Below are positions 25,556-33,733 of a stretch of DNA of 64,000 nucleotides, piece by piece. The notes under the pieces were generated by a model. That model saw nothing but the letters and a program-made list of their open reading frames with translations, made no database searches and was not told the origin of the DNA. Each line of letters opens with the position of its first letter. Within the stretch, counting starts at the first letter, position 1. Position numbers and translations under genes: made by a program. Source of the stretch: Sphingobacterium sp. (GTDB lineage: Bacteria; Bacteroidota; Bacteroidia; Sphingobacteriales; Sphingobacteriaceae); NCBI GenBank assembly GCA_022712315.1, contig JALAGS010000235.1, forward strand, positions 1-64,000, written 5' to 3'.

Positions 25556-25870
25556 CGATGCGACAAATAGGGTAGAGAGATAAAACTCTACCTAAACGAT
25601 GTCCTCTCGTTTTGGAAAAACGGTCAAATTTGCCCACGAGAGTCACCGTAAGGTCGCCCATTAATGCTGGATTATTATATCTTTGTAGATATTACCCAGT
25701 AGGGCGTGCCTTATGTCAGACTTTCTAGGGGCAACCCGAAAAACTCGAGTAGTTTTTTGGTTAGGTTTACTTGACCGTTTTCCTCAACTAGAAAGCATTA
25801 AGGTTCGCCTTATTGGTTTTTTGACCAATTCGCCTTCCCCAAGCTTTGAAAGGTTCATCGTTTAATAACC
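25556..25870 (+). ncRNA. Candidate structured noncoding RNA, family unknown
   Basis: Downstream of the consensus promoter, nested inverted repeats fill about 300 bases. Hairpin 1 is GGTAGAG/CTCTACC (25571-25577/25586-25592). A closing stem TAAACGATG/CATCGTTTA joins 25593-25601 with 25856-25864. Inside it lie CTCTCGT/ACGAGAG (25604-25610/25636-25642); a compound hairpin GCCC..CTGG..ATATCT/AGATAT..CCAG..GGGC (25656-25705); CTTTCTAG/CTAGAAAG (25721-25728/25788-25795), which encloses AACC-AAAAACT/AGTTTTT-GGTT (25733-25762); and ATTGGT/ACCAAT (25812-25817/25824-25829). This is a multi-branched fold with one closing helix. I see no hallmark of RNase P, tmRNA, 6S, SRP RNA or self-splicing introns. 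Confidence 0.6.
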
Positions 25871-25883
25871 AACATGAATGATT

Positions 25884-25994
25884 ATGAAACGATTAGAAAA
25901 CACCCACCAAAAAACCACAGTTTACCTCCAGGAGATGAGCTATCGGTTTGCCAACACTATTCCAATAAAGAACGCTATCCGCGCGCCAGAATAG
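25884..25994 (+). CDS. Possible 36-residue small protein after the structured RNA
   Basis: From ATG 25884 the plus strand reads MKRLENTHQKTTVYLQEMSY and on to a TAG at 25992-25994, 36 codons in all. The composition looks protein-like, and the frame lies directly after the closing stem of the candidate RNA. No clear ribosome binding site and no known family. An overlapping frame from ATG 25874 (41 codons) is less convincing. Confidence 0.25.
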   Translation: MKRLENTHQKTTVYLQEMSYRFANTIPIKNAIRAPE

Positions 25995-26480
25995 TTTAAT
26001 AAATCATTAAAAACCGAAATAGGAGAGGGCTGCTATCGCCAATTTGTAATGTGCCGATAGGATACAAATAAGTACTCCCTTATTCAAGGTTTTTCCGATC
26101 TGTTTGTTTTACAACATTCCCTTTAGATCAGGTTAATAATAGATTTATTTGCTCTATTCAAGCGTCAACAACTTAAAATTAGCATTTAATTTTTATTGTT
26201 CCAAACAAATAAGAGGAATTTAAGCATAGTTTTCTATTGCTTACAGATCGGTTTTTTATCTTTCCCGACAGGAAGCGCCATAATATCCCCCTAATCAATG
26301 TTTTGTAACCGTCTCGGAGCGCTTTGCGGGATTTTGTTTATTCTTAATTTGTGAAACCTGCAAGGATCTAAAATTCCCTGCAATGACACCTCTTTGGAAT
26401 GCAAATTTTTTGCAATGGGGGAAGCTACGTCCAATTAAAAAGGATAGGACATAGCTAAGTCATCTTTATGAACCTTAAAA
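25995..26480. other. Noncoding spacer between the island and the first SusC operon
   Basis: No gene is seen. A short inverted repeat CTATCG/CGATAG lies near 26033-26060, and TGCAAA/TTTGCA near 26401-26415. I find no clear consensus promoter, although the operon starting at 26481 should have one here. Confidence 0.4.
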
Positions 26481-26855
26481 ATGAATCAAAAATATTCAAG
26501 TGTGCTAGCACTAGAACTGGCCATATATCAAGCACATGAACCTGCTTATGATCCGATTAAAAAGATCATCGAATTTTGGAATAAGTACGACATCAATACC
26601 ATTCAGAATACGATCAATATGCTATTGAAAAAGTCAGCCGAGAGATCGTCTGGCGAGAATGTGCTTGAAATCTGCCACAAGCAGGTATTTGCTGTGGAGG
26701 TGATGGCGCTGCTAATCGCCTACTTCCATATACACAAAGACTTTATGGACATTAGTAAAATTGATATTTCAGAAGCTGAAACAACATTATCCAGCTTAGA
26801 TGAACTCGAAATAACAAAACGGATCCATGAGTTTTTTGGACGAATTACAGACTAA
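26481..26855 (+). CDS. Hypothetical helical protein ahead of the SusC-SusD-thioredoxin operon
   Basis: A 124-residue protein, predominantly helical, beginning MNQKYSSVLALELAIYQAHE. No signal peptide and no known motif. It ends 16 bases before the ATG of the SusC-like gene, so it is probably in the same transcript. It may be a cytoplasmic accessory protein of this operon; nothing more can be read from the sequence. Confidence 0.6.
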   Translation: MNQKYSSVLALELAIYQAHEPAYDPIKKIIEFWNKYDINTIQNTINMLLKKSAERSSGENVLEICHKQVFAVEVMALLIAYFHIHKDFMDISKIDISEAETTLSSLDELEITKRIHEFFGRITD

Positions 26856-26871
26856 CCTTAATAATAAGTAG

Positions 26872-29800
26872 ATGAAACACAGGTCAAACTGGATGTCTGC
26901 CTTATTGGATAAGGTAGCATATCTGGCAGCTATAAAGGATGCCGCAAATAATAATTTTAAAAAAGTACCATTTACGTGGGATAAAAAGCACCCCTTCGAT
27001 TGTATTGTATATAACTTGAGGCAGATGATATCGGCATGTACCCCTGTGCCGATGCCAAAGAGCGTAAAGGGAATGATACAGTTTTCACTGAATCTATACT
27101 TTTTAGTTTTCAATGTCATTATTTGTTTTTCAAAGGCATTGAAGAACAAACAAGCCCTATTTATGCTGGCTTGTTTGTTTCATATGTTTAGTTTATCAGC
27201 TCAGACGCCCCGCAAGGACAGCGGGGCGGAAGGGTTGTTATCCATCAGCGGTACTGTCGTATCCTCCAGTGACGAAAAACCCATCCAAGGAGTGTCCATC
27301 CAAGTGCAAGGTGAAAAGGGTAGGGCTTCGTCAAAAAATGACGGCTCCTTTTCGTTAGCAGTTTCCAATTCTAAAGGCACAGTTGAATTCTCCCACATGG
27401 GATTCAGACGATTAGAACTGCCTTATGTTGCTGGGGTATCATTGAATGTAAAATTGATACCGATAGAGAATCAATTGGACGAGGTGGAGGTAGTTTCTAC
27501 AGGGTACCAAAAGATTCCGAAAGAACGGGCAACGGGGAGTTTTGAATTTGTGGATAATGAGAAGATTAACTTAACAAAGGGCAGAAATATCTTGTCTAGG
27601 TTAGACGGTCTGACAGCATCTATGTTTTTTGATAAACGCATGGAAACACCGACCGTGGCACAGCAGCTTGCTTTGCGTACTCGATCTACGCATACTGGAA
27701 AGGCGTATCCTCTAATCGTATTAGATAATTTTCCGTATGAAGGTGATCTTGAAAATATCGATCCGAACGATATCGAAAACATCACAATATTAAAGGATGC
27801 TGCTGCTGCATCCATCTGGGGATCGCTGGCTGGTAACGGCGTAATCGTATTAACTTCCAAAAAAGGCAGTAAAGCTGGGAAAACCCGGGTGTCTTTTGAT
27901 TCAAACGTTCAGTTGGTACAAAAACCAGATCTTTATTACAAGCCTGTTTTGTCAAGTCGTTCCTTTATTGAAATGGAAGAAATGCTCTACAATAACGGTT
28001 ATTATGACTGGCAGATCGCTTACCCTGACATTGTTATCTCCCCAGTAGTGGATATGCTGGATAAACTGAAGCAAGACCTTATTGATTCTTTAACATACAA
28101 GAATAGGGTAAACGAATTCGCCGAGCAAGACGTAAGAAAAGATTACTTAAAATACGTTTATCGGGTAGGAGTGAACCAACAATATTCAGCCAATATTTCG
28201 GGCGGATCTGATTTTATGGATTTTATTTCATCTGTAGGTTATAATAAAACGCTCAATTCACTCAAAACATCCAGTTACGAACGTATAAATGCACGAATAG
28301 GAATTAATTATAGACCTACGAAAAGTTTGGAAATCTCCTTTGGTAGTCAGTATGGTAATAACAAGAATACCAATGTCGGATATGAATCACCCATTGCGTA
28401 TGGTACGTTGTATTCTGGTAATGGCAAGAGTTTCTTTCCATACCTCAGATTGGTGGATGATCATGGTAATTTCAGAGACCTGGAGACGACAACTATTCGT
28501 TCTTCATTCATGGATACTTTATTTGACGGTAAACTTTTGCGGGCACGGTATAATTTAGGTAATGAGATGCAAGCGAGTCAAAATGTGGATAAGACTACTG
28601 ATCTATTGCTGAATTTTGGAGCCAGATACAAATTGAGCTCAGCACTGGCTGCCCAGGTCAATTATCAATACCAAAATTCCTTTAATAATGGAACCAATTG
28701 GCAAGGGGCGAATTCCTATGCTAATCAATTTCAGATCAATATGTTTAGCCAGTACAAAAATGGTGTTTTGGACAGGAAGATACCTTTGGGTGATATTTAC
28801 TCTTTTTTTAACGGGAGGACGAGAGCTAACAATGTACGTGGATCTTTAGCTTATGACGAGGGATGGTCTGACGGTAAACATCAGGTGTCGGGTATAATAG
28901 GTGCAGAACTTAAGGACTGGAATAAAAGAATTGAAGGAAGTCGATTTTATGGGTATGACAAATATACCTTAGGCTATGTACCCGTCAACGCTACTGAGGA
29001 GTTTCCTTTACTCAACGGAACACAAGGTACCGGTAAAATTTATGATCTAAAGCAGGTCGAAGAATATAATGAGCGATTGGTCTCTGTATTTGCCAATGCT
29101 TCTTATACATACGATAAAAGATATACTGTAAGTGCCTCGTTTAGAAAAGATGCTTCTAATATTTTCGGAATTGCCTCCAATGACAAATGGCAACCCCTGT
29201 GGTCGTCAGGTTTTCTCTGGAATATAGATAAAGAAGGTTTTTACAAAGTGGATTTTTTGTCTAGTCTTAAAATAAGGGCAACTTATGGATTCAATGGCAA
29301 AGCTGTTATTGACTATCCTGCTTATGCGACGATGGAGTATGTCGAGCCGAATACTGTAACTGGGTTGATGTATGCCTATATGATCAACCCTCCAAATCCC
29401 AATTTTAGGGCTGAAAGGGTAGGTATATTTAATGTGGCAATAGACTTCGCTTTTAAAAGCAATCGTTTTTCAGGAACATTGGAATACTATACAAAGAATG
29501 GTAAGGATATCGTGGCCAGAAACATGGTTGATCCTACTGTTGGTTTTGACAATGTGGTACAAAATTCAGCCAATTATTTTGGACGTGGGATAGAGGTGAA
29601 TCTAGCAACAGTGAATATAAAAAGACGTCAATTCTCTTGGTCTACGAATTGGATGTTTAGTTATAAACGGAATATAGCGAAGAAATTTAATAATAAGCCT
29701 AGTTCGGTACTGAGTTATATGGGCGAAGGCATCGTTACAACCCCATTGGAAGGAAAGGATTTGTATGCAATTTTTGCACTACCTTTTGCAGGGCTGGATC

Positions 29801-30381
29801 ATAATACCGGTGAGCCTATAGGCTGGCTTAATGGAGAGAAATCTATGGATTATCTCAGTTTGACAACCGTCCCCGTTAATCAAGCTCGGGTGATGGGTTC
29901 GGCGCTCCCAATTTATGCTGGATTTGTGCGAAACACATGGACTTTTAAAAACCTAACTCTTTCTGCCAATCTTCAATACAAATTTAAATTCTTCTTCAGA
30001 CGCAATAGTGTAGAATATGTAGGTTTTGCAAATTACTGGTCAGGAAATAGTGATTATGATCAACGCTGGCAAAAGCCGGGTGACGAGCTAACGACAGATG
30101 TTCCTGCTTTTACATACCCTATGGATCCGACCAAACAGGATTTTTATAGATATTCTGATGTATTGATTGAGCCTGGGGATCAGATTAAATTGAAAGACAT
30201 CAATTTAAGTTATAATCTCGACAGGCTGTCTTCAAAATTGAAAAATGCCTCCCTCTATTTTAATTTGGACAATCTGAATTTGATCCTATGGAAGAAAACC
30301 AAATATCCGGTGGACTCGGATTTTGTCTACAATATACCTTCTCCAAAAACATATACACTAGGTGTTAACCTCATTTTTTAG
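26872..30381 (+). CDS. SusC/RagA-family TonB-linked outer membrane protein, first of three
   Basis: A 1169-residue TonB-dependent transporter. The order is a signal-like segment LFMLACLFHMFSLSAQ (about residues 94-109), a carboxypeptidase-regulatory-like domain (ISGTVVSSSDEKPIQGVSI), a TonB-box-like DEVEVVSTGYQK, a plug with PLIVLDNFPYEGDLENIDPN and ITILKDAAAASIWGSLAGNG, and a beta barrel ending in LGVNLIF. The annotated start leaves an odd extension of about 90 residues before the signal-like segment, so the true start may be a later ATG such as the one encoding MIQFSLNLYFL. It forms the barrel of an uptake complex with the SusD-like lipoprotein encoded 2 bases downstream. The substrate is unknown; the thioredoxin partner hints at peptides rather than glycans. 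Confidence 0.93.
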   Translation: MKHRSNWMSALLDKVAYLAAIKDAANNNFKKVPFTWDKKHPFDCIVYNLRQMISACTPVPMPKSVKGMIQFSLNLYFLVFNVIICFSKALKNKQALFMLACLFHMFSLSAQTPRKDSGAEGLLSISGTVVSSSDEKPIQGVSIQVQGEKGRASSKNDGSFSLAVSNSKGTVEFSHMGFRRLELPYVAGVSLNVKLIPIENQLDEVEVVSTGYQKIPKERATGSFEFVDNEKINLTKGRNILSRLDGLTASMFFDKRMETPTVAQQLALRTRSTHTGKAYPLIVLDNFPYEGDLENIDPNDIENITILKDAAAASIWGSLAGNGVIVLTSKKGSKAGKTRVSFDSNVQLVQKPDLYYKPVLSSRSFIEMEEMLYNNGYYDWQIAYPDIVISPVVDMLDKLKQDLIDSLTYKNRVNEFAEQDVRKDYLKYVYRVGVNQQYSANISGGSDFMDFISSVGYNKTLNSLKTSSYERINARIGINYRPTKSLEISFGSQYGNNKNTNVGYESPIAYGTLYSGNGKSFFPYLRLVDDHGNFRDLETTTIRSSFMDTLFDGKLLRARYNLGNEMQASQNVDKTTDLLLNFGARYKLSSALAAQVNYQYQNSFNNGTNWQGANSYANQFQINMFSQYKNGVLDRKIPLGDIYSFFNGRTRANNVRGSLAYDEGWSDGKHQVSGIIGAELKDWNKRIEGSRFYGYDKYTLGYVPVNATEEFPLLNGTQGTGKIYDLKQVEEYNERLVSVFANASYTYDKRYTVSASFRKDASNIFGIASNDKWQPLWSSGFLWNIDKEGFYKVDFLSSLKIRATYGFNGKAVIDYPAYATMEYVEPNTVTGLMYAYMINPPNPNFRAERVGIFNVAIDFAFKSNRFSGTLEYYTKNGKDIVARNMVDPTVGFDNVVQNSANYFGRGIEVNLATVNIKRRQFSWSTNWMFSYKRNIAKKFNNKPSSVLSYMGEGIVTTPLEGKDLYAIFALPFAGLDHNTGEPIGWLNGEKSMDYLSLTTVPVNQARVMGSALPIYAGFVRNTWTFKNLTLSANLQYKFKFFFRRNSVEYVGFANYWSGNSDYDQRWQKPGDELTTDVPAFTYPMDPTKQDFYRYSDVLIEPGDQIKLKDINLSYNLDRLSSKLKNASLYFNLDNLNLILWKKTKYPVDSDFVYNIPSPKTYTLGVNLIF

Positions 30382-30383
30382 TT

Positions 30384-31727
30384 ATGAAATCAAGATTTTT
30401 TCTAGCGTTTATCGCATTTCTAGGATTTACCTCCTGTACCAAATATTTAGATTTAAAGACTGATTTGAAAAAGAAAGTTCCGACGACATTGGCTGATGCA
30501 GAAGCGTTGCTGAATAATTATGCCACTCTAAACCAGGCATCTCCTTATGTATCTGAACTGTGCTCCGACAATTTTATGATGACAGAAGTCAATTACAATG
30601 GTATCACAATCTTGGAGGACAGGCTGTTATTTGTATGGGACAAGGCTATAACGCCACCCACCACACAATGGGCTAATAGTTATAAAAAAGTATACATCGC
30701 TAACCAGGTATTATCTATTGTTCAGAATTTTGGTAACGATGTATTCGCTCAGGAACTAAAAGGCAGAGCTTTGTTTTTTAGGGCATTGGCACATTTTGAT
30801 TTAGCGACACTATTTATGGATATTCCAAAAGCAGATGGGAGCAATCAACATGTAATGGGAATTCCATATCGGAAAACACCTAATCTGGAGGATCTTTCTG
30901 AACGAATTACAATGAAGCAATATTTTACCGAATTACTTCAAGATCTCTTAGCTGCCAGAGATCTGTTGCCGTCTAAGAATGCAGTTGCCGCTGTTCCGAA
31001 CCTTAATGCTGCTAATGCCTTACTGGCGAATGTCTACCTCTATCTGCAGCAGTATGAACTGGCAGATAGCTATGCCAGTGCTTGCCTAACAGTAAATTCT
31101 GATTTGTTGGATTTTCAAACGCTTCCGAAGAATAGCAATACTCCTATACAACGTTTTAATAAGGAGGTCATTTTTCAGTCGGTTACAATTGGATCACAGA
31201 CTTATTCACGTGGCAAATTTAAGGTCAGTACAGATCTTGTCAACCTTTACGAAAGCAATGACTTGCGTCGGGATATCTTCCTACTAAAGAATTCGGATGG
31301 GACTTATTCATTCAAAGGGAATTATGATGGTCAGCTCAATCAAGCTCCATTTAATGGATATGCAAACGACGAAATGTATTTGATCAGGGCAGAAACGCGC
31401 CTTCGAAAGAATGATATGGCCGGTTCTTTAGCAGATATTAACACCTTGTTAAAAAATAGATATGATAATACATTCATACCACTACAAGAAAATGATAAAA
31501 AACAGTTGATGAGGAGAATTATCAATGAACGAAGAAAAGAACTTATTATGCGTCAGCGCCGCTGGATGGATCTCAAACGTTTTAATTTAGAAGCGGACTA
31601 TGCCACGACATTAAATAGAACGATAGGCTCACAAGTGTATTCCTTGAAGCCAAATGAACCGGGCTATATTCTTTTGATTCCCACAGCCGTGATAGAAAAC
31701 TCAAATTTGAAACAAACACAAAGATAA
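30384..31727 (+). CDS. SusD/RagB-family surface lipoprotein, first of three
   Basis: A 447-residue SusD-like lipoprotein. The signal peptide MKSRFFLAFIAFLGFTSC ends in the lipidation Cys18. The TPR-like core is visible in KGRALFFRALAHFDLATLFM and in the C-terminal RRIINERRKELIMRQRRWMDLKRF, which is typical of the family. It is the lid and ligand-capturing partner of the SusC-like protein just upstream. It is shorter than the other two SusD proteins in the window (575 and 560 residues) and belongs to a different subgroup. Confidence 0.92.
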   Translation: MKSRFFLAFIAFLGFTSCTKYLDLKTDLKKKVPTTLADAEALLNNYATLNQASPYVSELCSDNFMMTEVNYNGITILEDRLLFVWDKAITPPTTQWANSYKKVYIANQVLSIVQNFGNDVFAQELKGRALFFRALAHFDLATLFMDIPKADGSNQHVMGIPYRKTPNLEDLSERITMKQYFTELLQDLLAARDLLPSKNAVAAVPNLNAANALLANVYLYLQQYELADSYASACLTVNSDLLDFQTLPKNSNTPIQRFNKEVIFQSVTIGSQTYSRGKFKVSTDLVNLYESNDLRRDIFLLKNSDGTYSFKGNYDGQLNQAPFNGYANDEMYLIRAETRLRKNDMAGSLADINTLLKNRYDNTFIPLQENDKKQLMRRIINERRKELIMRQRRWMDLKRFNLEADYATTLNRTIGSQVYSLKPNEPGYILLIPTAVIENSNLKQTQR

Positions 31728-31728
31728 A

Positions 31729-32961
31729 GTGATGAAAAAACAGTATTATATTTTGTTGATATCTATTTTAATGATAACTATAAATTCGCCTGCACAGCCG
31801 CAGCAAACAGCTAGTATAACAATGCCATTGAATATTAAAGATAAAGTTCCCAACAGGCCAATCGGTCTTTTTGTCGATGGTTCGAGAGGTAAAAAAATAT
31901 TGGATTATAAAAAGCGATTGATCATCCTTGATTTCATGACTAGTAGTTGTACCTCTTGTTTGGCATCTATACCCAAGCTTGAATACTTACAGAAAAAATA
32001 TGGTTACATCGTCAAAATATTTCCAGTAGCTTATGAATCAAAAGCAATTATGGGAAAAACGCTGTCTTCGGTGGGTGCTTTGAAGAACAATATTTTGGAT
32101 TATGTTGTCGAAGACAGTACTTGGAAGCAGTATTTCCCCCATCAGACAGTTCCCCATGCTGTGTGGATCTTGGATGGGCAGGTCAAAGCCATCACGATAG
32201 GTGAATACATAAAAGAGGAAACCATCCAAAAAATGCTGGACGATGTTCAATTAGATCTACCCGTTAAGAATGATTTTTTAAAGTTTGACTATAGTAAGCC
32301 AATCGCTTTGAGGTACCCAGATAGTATCAAATCCTTGAATGTGCTCATGGGGTATTTACCAGATGCTGATACGAAATTTGGCGAAAGTTTAGATAGTGCC
32401 ACTGGGCAGCTCCGTAGTTATATGATCAATGCGAATATACTACCGATGTATTTTCATATACTTAGTAATTCGAGGCTCCTCCCGTTAATGAAAAAGGAGC
32501 GTGTAGAATTACTGGTCAAAAATAAAAGTAGATTGGAGTATGATCCTGCTTTAGATCTCTTTGAAGAAGATTGGCGTATCCGTAATGCCTATAGCTTTGA
32601 ACGGATATTTTATGCTGCTCAATCCAAAGAAGAACGTAGCGCCATGATACTTGCAGACTTGGATCAGTTTTTTCATCTAAAAACTTCGATGAATAAAAGA
32701 AAACGTATGGTGTGGACAGTAAGTGAGACCGCAGGCCAAGAACCGGGTGATGCAAATACGCTGGTATCTGATTTTGTGTTTTTTGCAGACCTCAATCGGG
32801 ATTTGCCTCCGATATTGAATGTTACTAAAAAGGGACGCAAGATGATTGGCGGTGTCTGGAATACTTTTGAAGAGCTTCAGGCACTTCTTAAAAGGAGTAA
32901 TCTCAAAGTGGAAAAAGAGATGAGTTTAATAGATGTTTTTGTGGTTGAGGATGCAGATTAA
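31729..32961 (+). CDS. Exported thioredoxin-like (TlpA-type) protein
   Basis: A 410-residue protein with an N-terminal signal segment (YYILLISILMITINSPAQ) and a thioredoxin-like domain whose active site is SSCTSC with Cys74 and Cys77. The fold starts at LIILDFMTSSCTSCLASIPK and includes HAVWILDG. The C-terminal 230 residues are a domain of unknown function. It starts 1 base after the SusD stop. Operons of SusC, SusD and a TlpA-like protein are widespread in Sphingobacteriaceae. The enzyme probably acts in the periplasm or at the outer membrane on disulfides of the imported ligand, but this is not established. Confidence 0.85.
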   Translation: MMKKQYYILLISILMITINSPAQPQQTASITMPLNIKDKVPNRPIGLFVDGSRGKKILDYKKRLIILDFMTSSCTSCLASIPKLEYLQKKYGYIVKIFPVAYESKAIMGKTLSSVGALKNNILDYVVEDSTWKQYFPHQTVPHAVWILDGQVKAITIGEYIKEETIQKMLDDVQLDLPVKNDFLKFDYSKPIALRYPDSIKSLNVLMGYLPDADTKFGESLDSATGQLRSYMINANILPMYFHILSNSRLLPLMKKERVELLVKNKSRLEYDPALDLFEEDWRIRNAYSFERIFYAAQSKEERSAMILADLDQFFHLKTSMNKRKRMVWTVSETAGQEPGDANTLVSDFVFFADLNRDLPPILNVTKKGRKMIGGVWNTFEELQALLKRSNLKVEKEMSLIDVFVVEDAD

Positions 32962-32973
32962 ATAAATAACAGG

Positions 32974-33002
32974 AAAGGGCTGCAGTTCGGCAGCCCTTTT
33001 AT
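32974..33002. terminator. Strong hairpin terminator, bidirectional in form
   Basis: AAAGGGCTGC (32974-32983), loop AGTTCG and GCAGCCCTTT (32990-32999) form a perfect 10-bp stem ending in a T run on the plus strand and bounded by A residues on the other side. It closes the SusC-SusD-thioredoxin operon and could also end the convergent small gene at 33023. Confidence 0.85.
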
Positions 33003-33022
33003 AGCTTAGTTGTATAGATACA

Positions 33023-33238
33023 CTAAGCCTTCAATCTGACATTTGTGGTGCTGGTACGGGTGTTGAGTGCTTGAAGCATCTCATCTTTTAATGAATCTGT
33101 AATATCTGGATGACCACTTCCATCATCAGTGGCTTGGATAGTACAAATTTGATTAACACCGGAACAAGCAGGCGTACCTATAGAATAGCTCGAAGATAAT
33201 CCAGGAGCTGAAGGTACATTTAATTGAAATGTTGCCAT
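33023..33238 (-). CDS. Small 71-residue protein with two cysteines, unknown
   Basis: A 71-residue protein starting MATFQLNVPSAPGLSS, with a Ser/Gly-rich N-terminal half containing TPACSGVNQICTI (two Cys) and a helical, charged C-terminal half (ITDSLKDEMLQAL). An A/T-rich leader and a shared terminator make it a plausible real gene. No signal peptide is seen. The layout could suit a peptide precursor or a small structural protein, but no maturation enzyme lies next to it. Confidence 0.5.
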   Translation of the reverse strand: MATFQLNVPSAPGLSSSYSIGTPACSGVNQICTIQATDDGSGHPDITDSLKDEMLQALNTRTSTTNVRLKA

Positions 33239-33318
33239 GTTGCAAAATTTAATTAGTCAAATCTTGTTAATTAATCAGATACATCGTCAATATATCAGGT
33301 TTCACAGATTCTGCCGGA

Positions 33319-33353
33319 ACTGGCCGAAACACCGTACTGGGCCAGTCCTTTTT
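33319..33353 (+). terminator. Hairpin with T run between two small minus-strand frames
   Basis: ACTGGCC (33319-33325) and GGCCAGT (33340-33346) are perfect inverted repeats followed on the plus strand by CCTTTTTG. By orientation it would stop plus-strand transcripts, although no plus-strand gene precedes it apart from read-through of the thioredoxin operon. Confidence 0.4.
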
Positions 33354-33362
33354 GAGTAAATC

Positions 33363-33605
33363 CTAGACAGTACCGCCACACGGGAATGTCGTAAACCGGC
33401 GTCCATGCCGGTCACGTACAGGGCCGGCACAGCAGCAGGTTGCTTGACGCAAAAGCTTTATCTTGGCCAAACCAGTATACGTTCCCTGCACCAGTTGTGA
33501 AGGCCATTGCCGATGCGGGGTTCTCAAATCCGCGGCAAATGGTTGCTCGTTTAAAGAATGCATCCTGACTCGTTCCGTACGTTGTATATGCTCTTGCTTA
33601 ATCAT
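33363..33605 (-). CDS. Doubtful 80-residue reading frame with C-terminal cysteines
   Basis: From ATG 33605 the frame reads MIKQEHIQRTERVRMHSLNE and ends with a Cys- and Gly-containing tail (ATCCCAGPV, then FPCGGTV). The codon use is more GC-rich than that of neighbouring genes and no family is recognised. It may be a genuine small peptide gene or a chance frame. An A-rich stretch before the ATG is the only start evidence. Confidence 0.25.
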   Translation of the reverse strand: MIKQEHIQRTERVRMHSLNEQPFAADLRTPHRQWPSQLVQGTYTGLAKIKLLRQATCCCAGPVRDRHGRRFTTFPCGGTV

Positions 33606-33733
33606 ACTTTTCTGTTTATAAATTCACCCAGTCCTAGGGGTATTTGGTTCACTGATTCAAAGCTAGATACAGCTGGGGCGCATAATTTGACACAAACCGT
33701 ATCAGCATTTGACAAAACCCGCGAATCTACTTG

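Noticed and set aside
25556..25870. RNase P RNA, tmRNA, 6S RNA, SRP RNA or self-splicing intron
   Set aside because: None of the conserved sequence signatures (for example GAGGAAAGTCC of RNase P RNA, a tag-coding frame of tmRNA, or a group II domain V) is present.
25556..25870. Retron msr-msd RNA
   Set aside because: No reverse transcriptase gene is present anywhere near, so a retron cannot be supported.
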